From assembly GCA_027335985.1 (NCBI GenBank), contig DAHWGX010000062.1:1-23957 (forward strand): DNA of 23,957 nt, read 5' to 3'. The translations under genes and the position numbers were made by a program. The stretch comes from Nitrospirota bacterium (GTDB taxonomy: Bacteria; Nitrospirota_A; Leptospirillia; Leptospirillales; Leptospirillaceae). Of the stretch, positions 7,402-14,388 are shown piece after piece (position 1 is the first letter of the stretch; the number at the start of each line of letters is the position of its first letter). Below the pieces are notes generated by a model. That model worked only from the letters and a program-made list of their open reading frames with translations, ran no database searches and was not told the origin of the DNA.

Positions 7402-7425
7402 GAGTTATTGTCAAATCTAGTGTAT
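7402..7425 (-). repeat. 24-bp terminal inverted repeat, right copy
   Basis: Reverse complement identical to 5356-5379 over all 24 positions; the inner flanks diverge (GTTAC against TGTTAG). Confidence 0.93.
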
Positions 7426-7444
7426 GGACTCGCAGAGTGAGGAA

Positions 7445-7600
7445 CTACGCGGCGCATCCTGCTTCCTTCTGTTCCGAATCCTGAATTTCCGGTTTCTTTT
7501 CGACTCCATCCACAAAGAGCGTGCCTTTGAGGACCTTCAAGATCAGGGTGTATCCCTTGATCTTCCGGAAGCGCTTTTCAGAGGACAGGGCGACCTGAAA
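7445..7600 (-). pseudogene. C-terminal remnant of a transposase-like gene
   Basis: The minus strand reads FQVALSSEKRFRKIKGY, TLILKVLKGTLFVDGVEK and then EAGCAA with a stop at 7445-7447. The RFRKIKGY segment resembles the C-terminal end of IS256/Mutator-type transposases. The rest of the gene is missing: the reading runs into the terminal repeat of the Tn21-like transposon at 7601. I therefore read this as the gene into which the transposon inserted. The family assignment is tentative. A plus-strand reading of the same bases is open but shows nothing recognisable. Confidence 0.5.
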
Positions 7601-7638
7601 GGGGTCCCCTCAGAAAACGGAATTTAAAGTACGTTAAG
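7601..7638 (+). repeat. Terminal inverted repeat of a Tn21-subgroup transposon
   Basis: It begins GGGGTC and contains CTCAGAAAACGGAA, then TAAAG, ACG and TAAG. Compared with the Tn21 repeat as I remember it, about 32 of 38 positions agree. The partner repeat is not in the window. Confidence 0.9.
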
Positions 7639-7706
7639 CTCCTGCGAAGGGCCGCAGCGGCCGATGTTTCCCCTTTCCAGGGGGGGAACATGTCTTCCAG
7701 CCGACA

Positions 7707-8303
7707 TTAGGCGCGGTGTTGCAGCTTCAAGGCCGCTTCCCTCACCCGCAGGATCGTTTGCCGAGTCGTCTTGAATTCACGTGCCACCATCGCAATGCTC
7801 GCTCCGGCTGCCAGCCGCTCCACGACGGCTGCACGGTCCTCCGCGCTGAGCGCCGGGGGCCGTCCGAACTTCTTGCCTGCTGCCTTGGCCCTCAGTATTC
7901 CCGACTGCGTGCGCTCAATGAGCAGGTCCCGCTCGAACTCGGCCACGGCCGCAATCACCTGCATGGTCATCTTTCCTGCGGGACTGGTGAGGTCCACCCC
8001 CCCCAGTGCCAGACAGTGTACGCGCACCCCGGCGCTGGCCAGCTGCTCGACGGTGGCCCGGACATCCATCGCATTGCGCCCCAGCCGATCCAGCTTGGTG
8101 ACGACCAGAACATCTCCCGGTTCCATCCGGTCGATCAGCCGCATGAAGCTTGGCCGCTGTTTTGCGGCCACGGAACCGCTGATGGTTTCTTCAATGAGTC
8201 GGCGCGCCTCAATAGCAAATCCGGCCGCCTTGATTTCCAATCGCTGATTCTGGGTGGTCTGGTCCAGGGTGGACACCCGACAATAAGCAAAAACGCGTGA
8301 CAT
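7707..8303 (-). CDS. tnpR: Tn3-family resolvase (serine recombinase)
   Basis: 198 aa. I chose ATG 8303 because the protein then begins [12 protein letters not shown], the standard start of serine resolvases; an upstream in-frame extension to 8516 is not supported. The catalytic serine is S11 in [20 protein letters not shown], then [21 protein letters not shown] mark the resolvase domain and its E helix. [11 protein letters not shown] leads to a C-terminal helix-turn-helix ([19 protein letters not shown]) that binds res. It resolves cointegrates formed by the transposase. The gene is divergent from tnpA with the res region between them, as in several Tn21-group and related transposons. It looks intact. 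Confidence 0.95.
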   Translation of the reverse strand: MSRVFAYCRVSTLDQTTQNQRLEIKAAGFAIEARRLIEETISGSVAAKQRPSFMRLIDRMEPGDVLVVTKLDRLGRNAMDVRATVEQLASAGVRVHCLALGGVDLTSPAGKMTMQVIAAVAEFERDLLIERTQSGILRAKAAGKKFGRPPALSAEDRAAVVERLAAGASIAMVAREFKTTRQTILRVREAALKLQHRA

Positions 8304-8439
8304 GGCTTCATTCCGTCCGAAAGGGGAGTCCAAATTACAACTTGCATCCGAAATGAATTTAGCATACTTTCGCACACCCATGAAAGCGCCAGTGCGAAAC
8401 CGGTCCGTTTCGGACGGAAAATTGCGAGAGGAGTCCCCC
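8304..8439. promoter_or_regulatory. Putative res site and divergent promoters of tnpR and tnpA
   Basis: This 136-bp stretch between the two divergent genes contains a perfect 12-bp inverted repeat: TTCCGTCCGAAA at 8311-8322 and TTTCGGACGGAA at 8408-8419. The second arm overlaps a smaller palindrome, GTCCG-TTT-CGGAC (8403-8415). Position between tnpR and tnpA and inverted arms fit a resolvase binding/recombination site. Individual res subsites were not assigned. Confidence 0.7.
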
Positions 8440-9795
8440 ATGCCGCGCCGTTCCATGCTGTCTGCCGCCGAGCGCAACAGCCTGCTCGAAATGCCCGCCA
8501 CCCCGAATGATCTCATCCGGCGCTACACCTTCGATGAACGGGATTTGTCCATCATTCATCAGCATCGTAGGCCAGAGAATCGCCTGGGGTTTGCGGTCAA
8601 CCTTTGCTACATGCGATACCCCGGTGTGATCCTGGGAGCCGGAGAAGCGCCCTTCACACCGTTACTGCGGCTGGTGGCCGAGCAGATCGACGTACCTGTG
8701 GAAGCATGGGAAAGCTATGCTCAGCGCGCCGAAACGCGCCGCGAACACCTGCTGGAGTTACAATCGGTCTTCGGGTTTACGACGTTCACAACGACGCACC
8801 ACTACCGCACCGCCATTGAGAGCCTGGATAATCTGGCCTGGCAGACGGACAAGGGTATCGTGCTCGCATCGGCCCTGGTGGAGGGACTCCGCCAACGAAA
8901 AGTGCTGTTGCCCACGCCGGAGGTCATTGACCGCATCTGCGCCGAGGCGGTCACCCGGGCCAACCGGCGGATCTATGTGGCACTGACGGATGTGTTGTCG
9001 GCCGACCATCGCCAACGGCTGGATGCGCTCCTCCAGCGCAAGGAGGGCAGCCAGAAGACGGTGCTGGCCTGGCTGCGGGAGGCACCGGCCAAACCGAACT
9101 CGCGGCACATGCGTCGGCACATTGAGCGTTTGCAGGCCCTGCAGGCGATAGATCTGCCCGCCAGCATGGAGCTTCTGGTTCACCAGAACCGTCTGCTCAA
9201 GCTGGCCCGCGAGGGCGGCCAGATGACGCCGGCAGATCTCGCCAAATTCGAGGGCCAGCGTCGCTATGCGGCATTGGCGGCATTGATCATCGAAGCCACC
9301 GCCACAGTGACGGATGAGATCATCGACCTGCACGACCGCATCCTGGGGAAGTTATTCAACGCGGCCAAACAGAAACATCAGGAACAGTTCCAGCGTTCGG
9401 GGAAGGCCATCAACGACAAGGTTCGCCTGTACGGGCGGATCGGGGAGGCCCTGCTGGAAGCTCGCAAGAGCGGTGCGGATCCCTTTGCCGCCATTGAATC
9501 GATCCTTCCCTGGGAGGACTTCACTGCCACCGTGACCGAAGCCAAGGATCTCGCCCGGCCTGCCGATTTCGATTTCCTCCACCACATCGGTGACAGCTAC
9601 ACCACCGTCCGCCTTTATGCGGCGCCGTTTCTGGCGGTCCTCAAATTGCGGGCGGCACCGGCGGCCCAGGACCTGCTCGACGCCATCGAGGTGATCCGCG
9701 ACCTGTATGACAGTAATGCCCGCAAGATGCCCGCTGATGCGCCGACCCGATTCATCAAGCCGCGCTGGAAAAAGCTGGTGGTCACCGGAGGCTGA
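8440..9795 (+). pseudogene. tnpA: Tn3-family transposase TnpA, N-terminal half
   Basis: The gene starts [19 protein letters not shown] at ATG 8440 with GAGAGGAG just upstream. It shows the DUF4158-type N-terminal region: YTFDERDLSIIHQHRRPENRLGFAVNLCYMRYPG. The reading stops after 451 codons at RWKKLVVTGG, whereas Tn21-group transposases are about 990 residues. The DDE catalytic half is therefore missing and the protein cannot transpose. In homologues the next residues are usually DGIDRR or similar; here GACCGCCGCAT still follows in a shifted frame before similarity stops. The break therefore lies within a few bases of 9795-9806. A truncated product could still bind the terminal repeat, but that is speculative. 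Confidence 0.92.
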
Positions 9796-9913
9796 CCGCC
9801 GCATCGCTAAAAAGCTCATCGAGGCGGGTGGCCGCTTGCGGGTTGTAGGCCGCAATGTAGTTCCACACCTCGGAGCGGTCTTGTTCTGCCTCCGACGTCC
9901 AGACGACTCTCAC
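9782..9913 (-). pseudogene. ParE/RelE-type toxin, 5' part only
   Basis: Read from GTG 9913 the minus strand gives MRVVWTSEAEQDRSEVWNYI, AAYNPQAATRLDELFSDAA, then VSLR and a stop. This is the N-terminal half of a ParE-type toxin (VVWT..A..D...I..YIA..NP.AA). Normal length is about 95-105 residues; here about 43 codons remain, the last few contributed by the transposon. GTG overlaps the antitoxin stop (GTGA, 9913-9910), the usual translational coupling of parDE pairs. The toxic activity should be lost because the C-terminal strands are missing. The break coincides with the broken end of tnpA. Confidence 0.8.
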
Positions 9914-10188
9914 GCCGGGGGCGTCACCCCGGCCCGCCGGGCGGAAAATGCGGCGTCAACCTCCTCATTCGAGCGGCCCTGTCCGGACCGCATCGAGGTC
10001 CGGGCCACCTCGACCTTATTGAGCAGAAACGCGTCATATTCCCGGATTTCGCGCTGGCGTTGAACAAATTCGCGCATCAGCTCGCGGAGCACTTGAGAAG
10101 CTGGCCGGTGGGCGGCCTCGGCTTCGGCCATGAACTCGGCGCGCAACTCGGGTTCCAGCTTCATCGTGAAAACGGCTTCTTTCGACAT
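9910..10188 (-). CDS. Antitoxin of a ParD/RelB-type pair
   Basis: 92 aa from ATG 10188, preceded by AGGAGGT. The N-terminal part, MSKEAVFTMKLEPELRAEFM followed by AEAAHRPASQVLRELMREFV, is a ribbon-helix-helix DNA-binding fold: a short strand with alternating hydrophobic residues, then two helices. The C-terminal part (VARTSMRSGQGRSNEEVDAAFSARRA) is a typical flexible toxin-binding tail. It would neutralise the ParE-type toxin encoded immediately after it and repress its own operon. With the toxin truncated it is now a solitary antitoxin. A perfect 18-bp palindrome lies upstream (10227-10244) and is its likely operator. An earlier start at 10236 lacks a ribosome binding site. Confidence 0.88.
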   Translation of the reverse strand: MSKEAVFTMKLEPELRAEFMAEAEAAHRPASQVLRELMREFVQRQREIREYDAFLLNKVEVARTSMRSGQGRSNEEVDAAFSARRAGVTPPA

Positions 10189-10226
10189 GAGAGGACCTCC
10201 TCTAATAAGATACTCACCAAGTATAT

Positions 10227-10244
10227 ACATTATCATGATAATGT
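10227..10244. promoter_or_regulatory. Palindromic operator of the ParD-type antitoxin
   Basis: ACATTATCATGATAATGT is an exact 18-bp palindrome 39 bases upstream of the antitoxin start, in the place where ribbon-helix-helix antitoxins usually bind to autoregulate. Confidence 0.75.
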
Positions 10245-10421
10245 GCCACAGCCGAGATGTTTTTCGGGAACCTCTCCGGAGGACTGCAACATTCTCCTCT
10301 GTCAGCCGGATCGTTCCTTGGGAAGGGCGATGAAAAATAGGTTACAAGTTACTTATTGTTTCCGGGGGGGCTCCATTACCGCGGTCAGCAACTCGGGGCC
10401 AGCATCCCCGGCCTGCGACGC
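10245..10421. other. Intergenic region between two toxin-antitoxin modules
   Basis: No gene is supported on either strand. It contains a TTACAAGTTACTTAT segment (10342-10356) similar to TTACAAGTAACTCAT at 11217-11231 on the other side of the BrnT/BrnA module. Confidence 0.5.
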
Positions 10422-10737
10422 TCATGCTTTGTGATGCAACGAGCGAATCATGGCCTCTCGCAAAATCGCGTTGATCTTGGTCTGGTAGCCCTTGCCTTGG
10501 CTCTTGAGCCACGCCAGTACGTCCGAATCAACACGCACCGTCGTAGAGGTCTTGGTGGGCCTGTAAAACGGGTTCTGTACGGCGTTTTTCCAAAACGCAT
10601 CATCCAGCGGTGAAATGTCGCTGTAGTCGATTTCGCTGTCCGGCATTTCAGACAGCGCCTTGAGTTCGGCCTTCTGCTCATTCGTCAGCGGCGGCAGGTT
10701 GTTTAGATCAACCTCATAGCGAACAGTTTTACTCATA
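10422..10737 (-). CDS. brnA: BrnA-type antitoxin
   Basis: 104 aa from ATG 10737. It overlaps the end of the toxin gene by nine bases, in the toxin-first order that is characteristic of BrnT/BrnA. The C-terminal part has the BrnA/DUF4415 pattern: TSTTVRVDSDVLAWLKSQG followed by GYQTKINAILREAM, a ribbon-helix-helix in which the strand TTVRVD contacts DNA. The acidic N-terminal half (LKALSEMPDSEIDYSDISPLDDAFWKNA) is the typical partner-binding region. The protein neutralises the BrnT ribonuclease and represses the shared promoter. It is intact. Confidence 0.93.
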
Positions 10738-11013
10738 GCGCTTCCTCTCTTTCGGTTCGGCGCGACGGGCCGAAATGATGCGGATAACCTCGGTGCCGTC
10801 CTCGTCGTCCCGGACGGTATGAGCCACCAGCAACAACAGGGTGCCCTCCACAATTCCCAAGGTTTGCCAACGGTGTTCTCCGTTCTCGATGCGGTCTTGC
10901 TCGACCACTGCGAACGGGTCGGCAAAGGCGCGGACTGCTGTCTCGAAGCTCACGCGGTGCTTCTTGAGATTGCTTTCCGCCTTCGCCGGATCCCATTCAA
11001 ATCTTGTTTTCAT
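10729..11013 (-). CDS. brnT: BrnT-type toxin (ribonuclease, DUF497)
   Basis: 94 aa, the normal length. It begins MKTRFEWDPAKAESNLKKHRVSFETA, the hallmark FEWDxxKxxxNxxKHxVSF motif of BrnT. It also contains FADPFAVVEQD, WQTLGIVEG and an IRIISARRAEPKERKRYE C-terminus, the conserved R..SAR.A...E+..Y of the family. BrnT is a RelE-like RNase that cuts RNA and slows growth when free of BrnA. The catalytic-region residues appear intact, so the pair is likely active. A short inverted repeat covers the start codon (11009-11024). Confidence 0.95.
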   Translation of the reverse strand: MKTRFEWDPAKAESNLKKHRVSFETAVRAFADPFAVVEQDRIENGEHRWQTLGIVEGTLLLLVAHTVRDDEDGTEVIRIISARRAEPKERKRYE

Positions 11014-11024
11014 ACGTTTATGAA
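11009..11024. promoter_or_regulatory. Inverted repeat at the brnT start, possible operator
   Basis: TTCATA-CGTT-TATGAA is a perfect 6-bp-arm repeat that overlaps the brnT start codon. BrnTA operons are known to be autorepressed. The position, at the start codon rather than the promoter, makes this assignment tentative. Confidence 0.4.
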
Positions 11025-11308
11025 ACTACATTTTTGTTAATTTAGCAAACACTGCCGATCGAGAAACCAGGGCTGGAATTCTATAACGATTGACATAAAA
11101 ACGGTTTTCTGGACTTTGGCTGTTTTGTCCGCAGGAGAGGGGGCAGATCGGAAAACGGGGGAACTTAGACAAACGTCATAATGGGAATAAATCCCTCCTG
11201 CCTGACACACTTATGATTACAAGTAACTCATAACGAAAATCGGAGGCACGAAATTGGGAGATTTGACGAACACGGGGAGAACTTCTCCCTCCCCCATGGG
11301 CCGGCCGT
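11014..11308. other. Non-coding stretch between brnT and the GGDEF-EAL gene
   Basis: No gene is supported. It contains a short palindrome GGGAGAACTTCTCCC (11275-11289) without a following T-run, and the TTACAAGTAACTCAT segment noted above. A brnT promoter should lie here, but I could not pick one convincingly. Confidence 0.5.
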
Positions 11309-12523
11309 CTATTCCGAATGGGGGTATTTGTCCCCATTCACGGCACTGCCCAGGAGATTCGGCCGGGTCCAGGATTCGAAGGGCTTCCATGACGCGATCC
11401 ATTCCGGGATCGCCTCCGCCGGCATCGGGCGGGCGATGCCGTATCCTTGCGCCAGTTCACACCCCATCCGGATCATAAAAAGTCCCGCTTCCTCGGTTTC
11501 GATCCCTTCCACCACCACTTTTAGTTGCATGATCCGGCCGATGGCGATGAGACCCGATGCAATGGCCTGTTTCTTCTGACTTTCTGCGATTCCCCTGACG
11601 AATTCCTGATCGATCTTGATCTCCCCCACGGAGAGATTCTGGAGAACCGACAAGGAGGTTTCTCCCGTTCCGAAGTCGTCAAGGCTGACAATGATCCCGA
11701 GACCATGACATTGTTCGATGACCCTCTGGGCATGAAACAGATCTCGAAGGGCCTCAGTTTCCGTGACTTCTATCTCGATGGTTGCGGGATGGGATCCGTT
11801 ATGGCGGGCGATCACGCGCTCGAGATCGGCATGGAGGGATCCGGACAGGAAATGGCGCGCTCCGATGTTGACACTGATCTGAAGAGCGAGGCCTCCCTGC
11901 TTCCAGCGGTTCTGCTGGGAAAGAGCTTCTTCCATCACAAAACGACCGAGCGGGGCGATCAGTTCGCTTTTTTCCACGACGTCGATAAAGGCGGCTGGCA
12001 ACAGAAATCCCTGGTCCGGATGGTTCCAGCGGACCAGGGCCTCGACGCCTACGACCTGCCCGGTCGTCATGTTCACCTGGGGCTGATAGTGAAGAACGAG
12101 TTCTCCGTTCGACAGGGCCCGGTCGAATTCGAACCGGAGGCGGTGCCGCGACTTGATCCTCTCCTCCATCTCTTGCTGGAAAGGAGCCCATCCGTCGCCG
12201 CCTCCGTTCTTCACCTGATACAGCGCGAGGTCGGCGTGGGACAAAAGAGGGCTGACACCGCCGCCCTGGTCCGGGGGACAGAAGGTGACCCCCAAACTTC
12301 CGGAAAGCGTCACCCATTCGCCTTCGACCTCGAACGGATCTCGCAGTGTTTTCATGATCCGGGCGAAAAAGGCGTCTTCATCCTCGATCTCCGACACGAG
12401 CAGGCCGAACTCGTCTCCCCCGAGACGGACCAGGGTGTTCGTTTCCCGAAAAATGTCCTGGAGGCGTCTCGACACTTGCACCAGGAGATCGTCGCCCGCC
12501 GAATGTCCCAGACGGTCGTTCAC
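11309..12523 (-). pseudogene. GGDEF-EAL cyclic-di-GMP protein, 5' truncated
   Basis: The frame reads FKEVNDRLGHSAGDDLL at its beginning, an internal motif of GGDEF domains, so the start of the domain and any sensor region are missing. The track from GTG 12523 onward is 404 codons. It keeps the diguanylate cyclase motif RLGGDEF and SGSLGVTF, then a full EAL phosphodiesterase domain: VGVEALVRWNHP, EVTETEALRD, SLDDFGTGETSLSVL, KIDQEFVRGI and VVVEGIETEE. The product-inhibition site that precedes GGDEF (RxxD) appears as RETN, so feedback inhibition is doubtful. The EAL residues look complete, so a shortened protein could still degrade c-di-GMP if translated. Upstream of ~12540 the sequence becomes the 85-bp repeat shared with 1258-1350, and the gene appears cut there. 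Confidence 0.88.
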
Positions 12524-12576
12524 CTCCTTGAAGCCGTCGAGGATCCGGGGGTATTCCGGAAGCTTTCCACCGGGAT

Positions 12577-12666
12577 CAGCACGGCAAGAACGACCCCCGG
12601 AAAGCCTTTGTTTTAGTCATCCCCTTTCGTTTCGTTGCGTTTCATTCCGTCATCGGTTTTTTTGAA
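12577..12666. repeat. Imperfect direct repeat, copy 2 (pair with 1258-1350)
   Basis: It shares with copy 1 the blocks CAGCACGGCAAGAAC, CGGAAAGCCTTTGTTT, GTTGCGTTTCATTCCG and CATCGGT in the same order. It covers the last codons and stop of the 12613-13770 gene and reaches the broken start of the GGDEF-EAL gene. Confidence 0.8.
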
Positions 12667-13770
12667 TTTTTTATTTTTCTCTATTCGATCGATGATTTTG
12701 TAGACCGCTTGTCGGGACAGTCCGGTTATTTTGGCAATCTCGGTTTTGGACAGTTCTTCACTCAGGTATTTTTGAATCTGATATTCGCGGGCTTTTGCAT
12801 GTCGAGAGCGTTCCTTTCCTCGCCCAGGAAACGGATGTTCGCTCCACCAGCGTGAAAATAATTCATATCGCCCCAATATGTTCCATAACACATGATTGGT
12901 CGGTTTTGGATATTCGATCAATAAATCTCGTTCCTTCTGTGACTCGGATTCAAATACTGACAAGGTCCTTTCAACAAAATTTGTCCAACCTTCCCTCAAA
13001 GCCTCCCAACACTGAGCCTCTTCCATGAGAATCGCTGCCTTTGGCATCTCCTCTCGAATAATAGAGGGGGCGGAGGGATCGGTCCAGCGAAATTCTTCCG
13101 GCCGAAGAATTAAAATCACTCCTCCCGAAAGCCCTGGACCGGTTCGACAATAATAGGGAACGATAGAAGCCGAATTTGGTCGATCAGATTTTTTAACCCA
13201 TAAACCAAGCCTTTTCAGATGAGTTTGAAAACGTGTATAGACGGTAGGGTGCTCAAACGGGGAATGGTTCGAACAATATTGGAGGGGGGGATCTATCCCT
13301 CTCCAGCAGAAATAGCAGGATCCGGGAAGTGGTCCTGGATTTTTTTTCCAAGTGTGCTTTGTTTTTTTTTCGTTTATCGCCGAATCCAGATCATCTTCGA
13401 CATAAATGAGAAAATCTAACAGGTTAAAAAGCAACGGGGGGGGATCCTGGAGGAGCCACTGGCTCATGGAACGCGGGGATCCCCCATAGACAGAAAGTTC
13501 TTTGCTCAGAAGATATTCGGGTTTCTGGAGATCGTAGGGCGTAGCGAGCCATATTTTTACCGCTTCCTGAACCGGTAGGAGGGGATCTAAATGTTTTTCG
13601 ACAGCTTGGAGCAACAAGTCGTGAGTCTTCTGGAACTTTCTTATTGGTTTTTTGTCCAAAAAAAGATCACAAACAAGGTTTTGACACGCTTGTGCAACGG
13701 GCGGATCGAAGAGGAAATTTACATCCGGATATCCTTTATGCTGGAAAAATTTCTGAATGTCTTCACTCAT
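12613..13770 (-). CDS. Unknown protein with C-terminal helix-turn-helix
   Basis: 385 aa that I do not recognise. The N-terminal two thirds are mixed alpha-beta without a known motif. A CYFCWRGIDPPLQYC segment followed by SNHSPFEH (residues ~152-175) has spaced Cys and His and could bind zinc. Near the C-terminus, YLSEELSKTEIAKITGLSRQ followed by AVYKIIDRIEK is a clear helix-turn-helix of the resolvase/sigma-region-4 type. The tail is strongly basic. The gene diverges from the plasmid-type operon starting at 14074 across a 303-bp AT-rich gap. It could be a replication or copy-control regulator, but this is only positional inference. AGGAG lies about 17 bases before ATG 13770, rather far; an ATT codon nine bases upstream is closer to it. 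Confidence 0.65.
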   Translation of the reverse strand: MSEDIQKFFQHKGYPDVNFLFDPPVAQACQNLVCDLFLDKKPIRKFQKTHDLLLQAVEKHLDPLLPVQEAVKIWLATPYDLQKPEYLLSKELSVYGGSPRSMSQWLLQDPPPLLFNLLDFLIYVEDDLDSAINEKKTKHTWKKNPGPLPGSCYFCWRGIDPPLQYCSNHSPFEHPTVYTRFQTHLKRLGLWVKKSDRPNSASIVPYYCRTGPGLSGGVILILRPEEFRWTDPSAPSIIREEMPKAAILMEEAQCWEALREGWTNFVERTLSVFESESQKERDLLIEYPKPTNHVLWNILGRYELFSRWWSEHPFPGRGKERSRHAKAREYQIQKYLSEELSKTEIAKITGLSRQAVYKIIDRIEKNKKFKKTDDGMKRNETKGDD

Positions 13771-13942
13771 ATTCGGCGGAATTTTTTCTCCTGTTCTCGT
13801 GAATTGAAGTTAAATTGTAAACTAAAAACTATAGTGATATCGAATTGTTTCATTTGCCCTCTTCAGATGATCAACTTTGTAGTAGAAGTGCATCTTGATA
13901 AGTTCTGAAATAAATTAAATTAAGAGATATCATATTTGTTGG

Positions 13943-13971
13943 TTGACATTCGTTTGGGGGAGAGTTAAACT
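13943..13971 (+). promoter_or_regulatory. Sigma-70-like promoter for the 14074 operon
   Basis: TTGACA (13943-13948), a 17-bp spacer, then TAAACT (13966-13971). Transcription would start near 13979, directly before a stable hairpin, and run into the small HTH gene and the primase-helicase. Confidence 0.65.
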
Positions 13972-14008
13972 AAAAAAAATAGGGACCGGTGTTCGAGCAC
14001 CAGTCCCT
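13972..14008 (-). terminator. Intrinsic terminator on the minus strand; 5' leader hairpin on the plus strand
   Basis: AGGGACCGGTG (13981-13991) pairs with CACCAGTCCCT (13998-14008) with one mismatch and a six-base loop. On the minus strand the stem is followed by a run of eight T (13979-13972), a textbook terminator. It would stop transcription approaching the divergent gene, or end an antisense RNA against the operon leader. On the plus strand it forms a hairpin at the very 5' end of the predicted transcript. Confidence 0.8.
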
Positions 14009-14073
14009 CGGATCCACCCCCCGCCCTCTCTAGTCTTGCTAGGCACGATTGGGCACATTCGGAAGGATGGACA

Positions 14074-14388
14074 ATGAATACTATCACGGATCGGGTCGAT
14101 TTGTCAGGACCTGCACGAATCCGGGCAATGGTCTCGCCCAGGTTCAAGCTCAGCCTTGCCGAGGCTGCCCCCCTGCTCGGGCGGAGTTATTCCCGGCTTT
14201 TTCGGCGAGTGAAGGAAGGAACAATCGACTTAAAAGTTGAAAAAGATGAACTCGGACGGATGTTTATCCACGTCGATTCTCTGGTCGATTATTTGTACCC
14301 ATCGGCTCCCTCAGATTCCAATCCAGAACCTCTATCAGGAAAAAACAAGAATAAAAAAGGGAAACCGAAGACAACAGGGGCCGTCTGA
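14074..14388 (+). CDS. Small helix-turn-helix protein (excisionase/MerR-like fold)
   Basis: 104 aa from ATG 14074, with GGAAGGA eleven bases upstream. Residues ~25-70, FKLSLAEAAPLLGRSYSRLF then RRVKEGTIDLKVEKDELGRM, have the winged-helix layout of excisionase-like proteins: an LAEAA..LG helix-turn-helix, then a beta wing and FIHVDSLVDYL. The C-terminal 20 residues are lysine-rich. It probably regulates the operon or helps replication or excision of the element. The stop codon overlaps the next start (TGATG at 14386-14390), so it is translationally coupled to the primase-helicase. Which function applies cannot be told from sequence. Confidence 0.7.
   Translation: MNTITDRVDLSGPARIRAMVSPRFKLSLAEAAPLLGRSYSRLFRRVKEGTIDLKVEKDELGRMFIHVDSLVDYLYPSAPSDSNPEPLSGKNKNKKGKPKTTGAV

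Larger units (their letters stand above)
5356..7425. mobile_element. Inverted-repeat-bounded islet with polysaccharide genes (mobile-cassette-like)
   Basis: A perfect 24-bp sequence (5356-5379; it contains CTAGATTTGACA) recurs inverted at 7402-7425. Between the copies lie an AT-rich glycosyltransferase gene, the 3' half of an ABC exporter ATPase and an internal fragment of a DDE transposase, all on the minus strand. No complete transposase lies inside. This could be an IS that captured cell-surface genes and lost most of its transposase, or a mobile insertion cassette moved in trans. I saw no target duplication outside the repeats. Confidence 0.7.
7601..9795. mobile_element. Left part of a Tn21-like (Tn3-family) transposon, right half deleted
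   Basis: A 38-bp terminal repeat (7601-7638) is followed by a resolvase gene, a res-like region and a divergent tnpA that breaks off after 451 codons. No second terminal repeat and no tnpA catalytic half are present, so the transposon was cut by a deletion. The deletion joins it at about 9785-9810 to a truncated ParE-type toxin gene. No passenger genes remain. Confidence 0.9.
13771..14073. other. Divergent AT-rich control region
   Basis: This 303-bp stretch lies between divergent genes. It is much AT-richer than its flanks and contains TAAACTAAAAA twice (13818-13828 and 13966-13976) and two GATATC sites. It also contains a promoter, a hairpin/terminator (separate entries) and the start signals of both genes. 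An origin of replication could fit here, but I saw no regular iterons. Confidence 0.55.

Noticed and set aside
10342..11231. Similar 15-base segments (TTACAAGT.ACT.AT) flanking the BrnT/BrnA module as possible target duplications or att sites
   Set aside because: They are short, AT-rich, with two mismatches, and no recombinase or inverted ends are associated; chance similarity is likely.
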